Below are positions 7,243 to 11,342 of a stretch of 11,342 nt of DNA, piece after piece; positions within the stretch are counted from its first letter, which is position 1; each line of letters starts with the position of its first letter. Made by a program: the position numbers and the translations under genes. The DNA is taken from contig JAGHTD010000194.1 of the NCBI GenBank assembly GCA_018065475.1, forward strand, positions 1 through 11,342, read 5' to 3'. The notes under the pieces were generated by a model. That model made no database searches, was not told where the DNA came from, and saw nothing but the letters and a program-made list of their open reading frames with translations. Source of the DNA: Candidatus Colimorpha enterica. GTDB lineage: Bacteria > Bacillota > Clostridia > Oscillospirales > CAG-272.

Positions 7243-8301
7243 ATGGATAATAATCAGACAAACAAAAAAGAAAAAATATTCGACGTCGCACTTCTTGTTG
7301 TGATCGCCGTGACGGCGGTGGCTATCCTCGTCATGGGCGTTGTCATAGGGAGCAAGAGCGGCGACCCGATAGGGGACTTCATGAAGTTCCTTTCGGGCAG
7401 GGAAACCGAGGACGAGGAAACCTATTCCGACGATACCGTCGAGGACGAAACGACGGAAGAGGATACCGAGGACACGAAGGACGAAACGTCCGACGCCGAC
7501 ACATCGGAAGACGTGACGGAGGACGAGACCGATCCCGCCGAGACAACGGGAGAAGACACAACCGTTCCCGACACCACCAAGGAAAAAGAGACGACCAAAC
7601 CCGCCGAAACGACAAAGCCCGCCGACACCACCAAGCCGGCAGATACGACGAAATACGTTCCCGTCGATCCCGACGAGAGCAGACCTCCGAGGGAGAGATA
7701 CCCCGTCGAGGTGCACGAGCTCGACGACATCGCATATTTCGCCGACGCGCTCTTTGTCGGCGATTCCCGCACCGTAGGTCTTGCGTCCTACGCAAAGATC
7801 AAGGGTGCTACCTATTTCGCCCGCAACTCGATGACGGTATTCGATATGCTGTCGGTAAAGAAGGTCACGACGCAGGACAACAAGTCGATGGGCCTTCTCG
7901 ACTACCTTGAAGGCAAGAGCTTCACCAAGATCTTCATCCTCCTCGGAATAAACGAGATGGGTTACAGTCCGACGAAGGTCTCAAACAAGATGAGGGACGA
8001 CATCGCGGAGATACAGAGAGTACTGCCCGGTGTCAAGGTCATCATCACGGCAAACTACCATACCACGGCGGCAAAGGACGCTTCCAGCAAGTCTGTGAAT
8101 AACAGCAGGATTGAAAAGCTGAACGACGCTTTTGCGGACATTACGAACGGCGTCGACATCTTCTTCGCAGACATCGAGGACGTATTCGACGCGCCCGGAA
8201 AGGGATATATGGCGGAGGGAGTATCGAGAGACGGAATACACCTTTACGCGAAGAAATACGCTCCCTGGAGGGATTATCTCATACAGTACGCACAGTATTG
8301 A
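7243..8301 (+). CDS. Membrane-anchored SGNH/GDSL hydrolase-like protein, probable O-acyl transfer partner
   Basis: This 352-residue protein has a short cytoplasmic N-terminus, one membrane segment (about 14-37), a long stalk (about 54-150) and an outer catalytic domain (about 160-352). The stalk is extremely rich in Asp, Glu and Thr, then becomes Thr-Lys-Pro-rich. The catalytic domain shows SGNH blocks: FVGDSRT with Ser175 as nucleophile, Asn195 after a short gap, LLGINEMG with Asn237 in the GxN position, and RDGIHL with Asp330 and His333. A complete triad plus an MBOAT gene six bases upstream suggests the PatB/DltD/AlgJ type of role, in which the MBOAT passes acyl groups out and this protein places them on a polymer or removes them. 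No good Shine-Dalgarno sequence precedes ATG 7243, so translation may depend on coupling with the MBOAT gene. A strong terminator follows. Confidence 0.88.
   Translation: MDNNQTNKKEKIFDVALLVVIAVTAVAILVMGVVIGSKSGDPIGDFMKFLSGRETEDEETYSDDTVEDETTEEDTEDTKDETSDADTSEDVTEDETDPAETTGEDTTVPDTTKEKETTKPAETTKPADTTKPADTTKYVPVDPDESRPPRERYPVEVHELDDIAYFADALFVGDSRTVGLASYAKIKGATYFARNSMTVFDMLSVKKVTTQDNKSMGLLDYLEGKSFTKIFILLGINEMGYSPTKVSNKMRDDIAEIQRVLPGVKVIITANYHTTAAKDASSKSVNNSRIEKLNDAFADITNGVDIFFADIEDVFDAPGKGYMAEGVSRDGIHLYAKKYAPWRDYLIQYAQY
7591..7653 (+). repeat. Thr-Thr-Lys-Pro-Ala-Asp coding repeat in the stalk
   Basis: Three in-frame copies of TTKPA(E/D) plus a partial fourth (TTK) are encoded here, at residues 117-137 of the SGNH protein. 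They follow the acidic Asp/Glu/Thr tract and resemble Thr/Pro-rich cell-wall-spanning linkers. Codons vary between copies (ACG ACC AAA, ACG ACA AAG, ACC ACC AAG), so the DNA repeat is only approximate. Confidence 0.8.
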
Positions 8302-8306
8302 CGCGG

Positions 8307-8334
8307 AAAGCAGGCGTTCATCGCCTGCTTTTTT
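8307..8334 (+). terminator. Intrinsic terminator of the MBOAT-SGNH operon
   Basis: AAAGCAGGCG (8307-8316) pairs perfectly with CGCCTGCTTT (8322-8331) around a five-base loop, and a T tract runs to 8334. It begins five bases after the SGNH stop codon. Confidence 0.93.
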
Positions 8335-8386
8335 GCGTAAAAATAAGCGAAATTGTGACCAAATTGTAATATTTTTCCCGCCCGTA

Positions 8387-8415
8387 TAGACAAAACCGCA
8401 TTTACATTGTATAAT
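8387..8415 (+). promoter_or_regulatory. Promoter of the DUF5685-DnaJ operon
   Basis: TAGACA (8387-8392) and TATAAT (8410-8415) are 17 bases apart, with one mismatch from consensus. It lies after the upstream terminator and 33 bases before the first start codon, so this operon is transcribed independently. Confidence 0.82.
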
Positions 8416-8447
8416 GTATAATCAAGATAATATCGGGAGGCAGAGCA

Positions 8448-9290
8448 ATGTTCGGATACGTCAGGACTTATACCGAAGAACTGAAGATCAGAGAAAACGC
8501 GTATTATCAGAGCATATACTGCGGCCTTTGCCGCGCCCTCGGCAAGTCGCTCTGCAAGGAAGGGCGGCTGTCGCTCTCCTACGATATGGTCTTTCTTGCG
8601 ATCATACGGTACCGCCTCGAAGAAAAAACGCCCGAGATAGGGCAGCACCGCTGTCCCGTCCCGCCTTTCAGAAAGAAGCCGATGGCGGAGACCGACGGAG
8701 TGCTTTCATACTGCTCCGCGGTCAGCGGTCTGCTGACTTGGCATAAGCTCGACGACGACGTGAAGGACGGCAAGGGGCTGAAAAAGCTCGGCTCTGAGCT
8801 CCTGCGCTCTGCGGCGGGCAGGATGAGAAAAAAAGCGGGAATGAGCGATCTTGACACGGCTCTGACCGCAGAACTCGAAAAGCTCTCGGAGCTTGAAAAG
8901 AGCGGAGAGGGAACGCCCGACAGTCTCGCCGAGACCTCGGGGCAAATGCTCGCCTCGGTGTTCGCTTACGGGCTTGACGGCGAAAAGAAGCGCATTGCTT
9001 ACGAGATCGGCAGGCATATCGGCAGATGGATATATTTTGCCGACGCCGTCGATGATCTCGAAAAGGATATGAAAAAAGGCAGATTCAACCCGTTTTCGGA
9101 CGGGATTGACGTCGGGATGTGCAGAAACGCGATGCTCCTTGAGCTTCAGGCGGCTTCCTGCGCCTGCGATCTTCTCCCGTCTGACGGAGATATGCTCTGC
9201 GCGCTGACCGACAATATCCTCCGCCTCGGAATGCCGAAGAAGGCGGATGAACTTCTGAAAAAACACGAACAGGCCGGGAAGGCCGATTAA
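8448..9290 (+). CDS. DUF5685-family protein, all-helical, unknown function
   Basis: This 280-residue soluble protein starts MFGYVR, then has ENAYYQSIYCGLCRALG (residues 16-32) and HRCP (67-70), the pattern I recognise from DUF5685 of Clostridia. No function is known for the family as far as I am aware. Cys25-x2-Cys28, with Cys69 and His68 nearby, could bind a metal. Two aspartate-rich stretches stand out: LDDDVKD (101-107) and DAVDDLEKDMKKGRFNPF (199-216). They are about 95 residues apart in a helical protein, which recalls the two metal-binding motifs of isoprenoid or squalene synthases; that link is my inference. The start at ATG 8448 has GGGAGG seven bases before it. The stop codon overlaps the ribosome binding site of the J-domain gene, and the two starts are part of one transcript. 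Confidence 0.82.
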   Translation: MFGYVRTYTEELKIRENAYYQSIYCGLCRALGKSLCKEGRLSLSYDMVFLAIIRYRLEEKTPEIGQHRCPVPPFRKKPMAETDGVLSYCSAVSGLLTWHKLDDDVKDGKGLKKLGSELLRSAAGRMRKKAGMSDLDTALTAELEKLSELEKSGEGTPDSLAETSGQMLASVFAYGLDGEKKRIAYEIGRHIGRWIYFADAVDDLEKDMKKGRFNPFSDGIDVGMCRNAMLLELQAASCACDLLPSDGDMLCALTDNILRLGMPKKADELLKKHEQAGKAD

Positions 9291-9300
9291 GGAGAAAAGG

Positions 9301-9918
9301 ATGACAGATCCCTATAAGGTCCTCGGTGTCTCGAGAGACGCGACCGACGACGAAATAAAAAAAGCATACAGAGACCTTGCGAAAAAGTATCATCCCGACA
9401 ACTACGCAAACAACCCTCTCGCGGACATTGCCGAAGAGAAGATGAAGGAGATCAACACCGCATACTCCGAGATACAGAAGATCAGAGCGGCGGCGGAGAG
9501 CGGACAGAAGGATACCGGTTTCGACGACGGCTCATATACCGATTACACCGGCGAATACGCTGAGTTTTACAGAAAGATACGCTTCCTCATCAACGCTGGC
9601 AAGAACGCCGAAGCGGATATGTATCTCAACACGATACCGATCTCAAACCGCAACGCGGAATGGAACTTCTTAAAGGGTTGTATCCTCCGTCAGAAGGGCT
9701 GGATCTACGACGCGCAGAAGTGCTTTGAGACCGCCTGCTACATGGACTCCGCCAACGCCGAATACCGCAGCGCTCTCGACGAGATAAGAAAGAACGCGGG
9801 CGCATACGGCACGAATTACGACAACGCCGTCTGCGGCTGGTCGGATCTTTGCAGGACGCTCTGCATAGCCGACTGCTGCTGTGAATGTCTCGGCAACGAC
9901 TGCTGCCGCATCTGCTGA
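9301..9918 (+). CDS. J-domain (DnaJ-like) protein with a cysteine-rich tail
   Basis: J-domains stimulate the ATPase of Hsp70 (DnaK) and bring it to a chosen client or place. Residues 3-60 form a standard J-domain: DPYKVLGVSRDATDDEIKKAY, then KKYHPDN with the essential HPD at 31-33. Residues about 85-165 look like a helical TPR-type repeat pair (GKNAEADMYLN; GWIYDAQKCFETA). The tail from 178 to 205 holds ten cysteines in 28 residues, including CCCEC at 192-196 and a final CCRIC. There is no G/F region, DnaJ zinc finger or client-binding C-terminal domain, so it is not DnaJ itself but a specialised type III co-chaperone. AAGGAG (9289-9294) precedes ATG 9301 and overlaps the upstream stop. The next gene starts one base after its stop codon. 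The tail could bind metal, form disulfides or be lipidated. Confidence 0.92.
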   Translation: MTDPYKVLGVSRDATDDEIKKAYRDLAKKYHPDNYANNPLADIAEEKMKEINTAYSEIQKIRAAAESGQKDTGFDDGSYTDYTGEYAEFYRKIRFLINAGKNAEADMYLNTIPISNRNAEWNFLKGCILRQKGWIYDAQKCFETACYMDSANAEYRSALDEIRKNAGAYGTNYDNAVCGWSDLCRTLCIADCCCECLGNDCCRIC

Positions 9919-9919
9919 T

Positions 9920-10456
9920 ATGGCTTCAAACAATTCACGCAAGACGAAACTGCTCGCCATTTCGGCGATGCTTTCCGCACTGTCGGTGGTGATACTCTAC
10001 CTCGGCTCGGTCTTCAATATGTTCGACCTAACTGCGGTGGCGATAGTCTCCATCCTTATGATCTTTGCGGTCGAGGAGATAAAAAGTCCCTATTCATACG
10101 CCATATACGGCGTGACGGGAGTGCTTTCAATGCTTCTTCTGCCGGATAAGTTCGCCTCGGTGACCTTCATTCTCGTCGGCGGGGTCTATCCCCTGTTCAG
10201 ACCGAAGCTCGAAAAGCTTCCGAAATTACTGTCGTTTGTGATCAAGTTCATCTATTTCAACGCGGTTCTTTCGGCTCTCATCGCCGTGACGATGTTCGTG
10301 CTCGGGATTGAGGACGACCGCCTCGGCTTCAATATCCTCACCTATGTCCTCAGCAACGCGGTGTTCTTTCTGTACGATTATTTCGTCACCCTTTTGTCGC
10401 AACTTTACGGCAGGGTGCTCCGCAAGCGCCTCGGCGTAAATAAGCTGATGAAGTGA
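9920..10456 (+). CDS. Six-segment integral membrane protein, unknown function
   Basis: This 178-residue protein has a short basic N-terminus (SRKTK) and about six hydrophobic segments (roughly 11-32, 37-51, 57-74, 79-93, 104-129 and 137-161). It ends in a basic cytoplasmic tail (RVLRKRLGVNKLMK). The size and the opening KTKLLAISAMLSALSVVILYL resemble substrate-binding S-components of ECF vitamin transporters, but no ligand-specific motif is recognised, so this is a weak guess. ATG 9920 is one base after the J-domain stop codon and lacks a Shine-Dalgarno sequence, which suggests translation by reinitiation and roughly matched synthesis of the two proteins. An in-frame GTG at 9881 inside the J-domain gene is less likely because it would add a non-hydrophobic Ala/Thr/Ser stretch. 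The gene closes the operon before a terminator. Confidence 0.8.
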   Translation: MASNNSRKTKLLAISAMLSALSVVILYLGSVFNMFDLTAVAIVSILMIFAVEEIKSPYSYAIYGVTGVLSMLLLPDKFASVTFILVGGVYPLFRPKLEKLPKLLSFVIKFIYFNAVLSALIAVTMFVLGIEDDRLGFNILTYVLSNAVFFLYDYFVTLLSQLYGRVLRKRLGVNKLMK

Positions 10457-10463
10457 AAAAAAT

Positions 10464-10497
10464 AAAAATCTGCCGGGCATCGCTCGGCAGATTTTTT
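10464..10497. terminator. Intrinsic terminator ending the DUF5685 operon
   Basis: AAAAATCTGCCG (10464-10475, first bases A-rich) pairs with CGGCAGATTTTT (10485-10496) around a nine-base loop, followed by T's. The A-rich left flank means it could also stop the convergent minus-strand lipoprotein transcript. The stretch 10498-10560 is AT-rich and shows nothing else recognisable. Confidence 0.9.
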
Positions 10498-10560
10498 AAA
10501 TATTATATGCATAAATATTAATTATACTATGAGTTGATAGCTATGAATTACATTGAAAAA

Positions 10561-11342
10561 TTAAAACCAATTGCTGGGGCAAATTGACTTAAAATTACTT
10601 GATTCCACTGTGAAAAGATAGGTCGATGCATAACCATAACGGGTATCTTCCTTTACGTAAAAGGTCAATTTCTTGTTTTTTCTGAGTAAATCAGTAACGC
10701 TAACATATTCACCTTTCCATCTTGAAAGGAGTATTCTACCAACGCCTGTATCCATATAGCCTATGGTAGTATACTTTTTCCCTTGATCATCTAGTATTGT
10801 GACAGTATATTTGTCACCAGTTTTTACTTGATGAGTACCATATTCGTAAAGTGCAAAACCAAAATGATCATAATCAATAGCAAACAAAACACATAATTTT
10901 GAATTGGATGTAGCACTATTGCTAAATGTGCCTACAATTAATTCTATGTTTGAAATGTAAGTTTCTGATTTTGGACGCTTAAACTCGTCAACGTAATTAT
11001 TTTTTTCCCAATTGCCGAAATCCTTTCCGCACCTTGAACATTTGCCCGTTGAAGTGGTATGCCCGAGAGCAGAAATGGTTTCGGTCTCTTTTTTTCCACA
11101 TGCGTATACTCGCGCTTTCGTGCCTGATGATGTGCAGGTTGCATAGCTGATTGTTCTCCATTCTCCGAATGTGTGCTCGGCTACTGGGATAACATCAACC
11201 TGCAGCGTTTCCCCGCATAATTGACAAATTTGATGTTTTGAACCTTCTGCCGTGCATGTTGATTCTACGTCAACTATCCAGTCACCTGCAACATGCTCGC
11301 AAGGTTTATTACAAGAGCATATAGCAAGTAGTGCAATTATTA
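10561..11342 (-). CDS. Lipoprotein with CxxC/His repeats and a beta-rich C-terminal domain, 5' end missing
   Basis: The frame stays open from the right edge to TAA at 10563-10561, giving 259 visible residues; only the first few codons are missing. It opens with the end of a hydrophobic signal (IIALLAICSCNK), with a lipidation site probably at Cys10 (ICSC) or Cys8. Residues 14-110 hold repeats of the type C-x-H...W...(A/S)TC...G...CxxCG...H, with pairs Cys39/Cys42 and Cys101/Cys104. The middle copy keeps only Cys81, the first cysteine being valine. Similar repeats occur in secreted Clostridia proteins, usually before a variable domain. The remaining 150 residues are Tyr/Thr/Lys-rich, look beta-stranded (LYEYGTHQVKTGDKYTVTIL) and have no family I recognise. 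The gene is visibly AT-richer than all its neighbours, which may reflect transfer. A TTG at 10887 is internal, not a start. Confidence 0.82.
   Translation of the reverse strand, partial: IIALLAICSCNKPCEHVAGDWIVDVESTCTAEGSKHQICQLCGETLQVDVIPVAEHTFGEWRTISYATCTSSGTKARVYACGKKETETISALGHTTSTGKCSRCGKDFGNWEKNNYVDEFKRPKSETYISNIELIVGTFSNSATSNSKLCVLFAIDYDHFGFALYEYGTHQVKTGDKYTVTILDDQGKKYTTIGYMDTGVGRILLSRWKGEYVSVTDLLRKNKKLTFYVKEDTRYGYASTYLFTVESSNFKSICPSNWF

Noticed and set aside
7379..7795. Minus-strand open frames opposite the acidic stalk
   Set aside because: Repetitive Asp/Glu/Thr codons give open Ser/Val- or Arg-rich frames on the other strand by composition alone.
10561..10887. Separate 108-residue gene starting at TTG 10887
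   Set aside because: The same frame stays open upstream to the window edge and encodes a lipobox and CxxC repeats, so this is only the C-terminal part of a longer protein.

Overview
The window looks like a piece of a Gram-positive, anaerobic Clostridia-type genome, probably an uncultured gut member of the Oscillospirales or Christensenellales. This is inferred from three things: moderately GC-rich coding sequence with strong GGGAGG-type ribosome binding sites and consensus -35/-10 promoters, a T-box leader on an aminoacyl-tRNA synthetase gene, and protein types common in Clostridia (DUF5685, an Asp/Thr-rich surface anchor, lipoproteins with CxxC repeats). No rRNA, tRNA, CRISPR array, insertion sequence or phage gene is visible.

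Left part, minus strand (1-5783). A promoter at 5755-5783 drives a METTL25-like SAM-dependent methyltransferase, which overlaps a MATE-family efflux pump by four bases. A bidirectional terminator ends that unit at 3130-3170. Next is valS (valyl-tRNA synthetase) behind a perfect consensus promoter and a complete T-box leader with a GUA valine specifier and a terminator. The valS reading frame is broken twice, by an in-frame TAG at codon 257 and a one-base deletion near codon 360; otherwise it reads as a normal 878-residue enzyme. The start of a small lipoprotein gene follows valS and runs off the left edge.

Middle, plus strand (5803-8334). A divergent promoter drives an MBOAT acyltransferase and, six bases later, a membrane-anchored SGNH esterase/acyltransferase-like protein on a long acidic, Thr/Pro-rich stalk. 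This is the usual two-part arrangement for moving acyl groups across the membrane onto a cell-surface polymer. It ends in a strong terminator.

Right part, plus strand (8387-10497). A separate promoter and terminator bracket a compact three-gene operon: a DUF5685 protein with two aspartate-rich motifs, a J-domain protein with ten cysteines in its last 28 residues, and a six-segment membrane protein. This operon is the best candidate here for an undescribed system. Beyond it, on the minus strand and visibly AT-richer, lies the body of a lipoprotein with CxxC/His repeats. Its start is beyond the right edge.

All nine genes whose ends are visible stop with TGA (six) or TAA (three). TAG occurs only as the internal lesion in valS.
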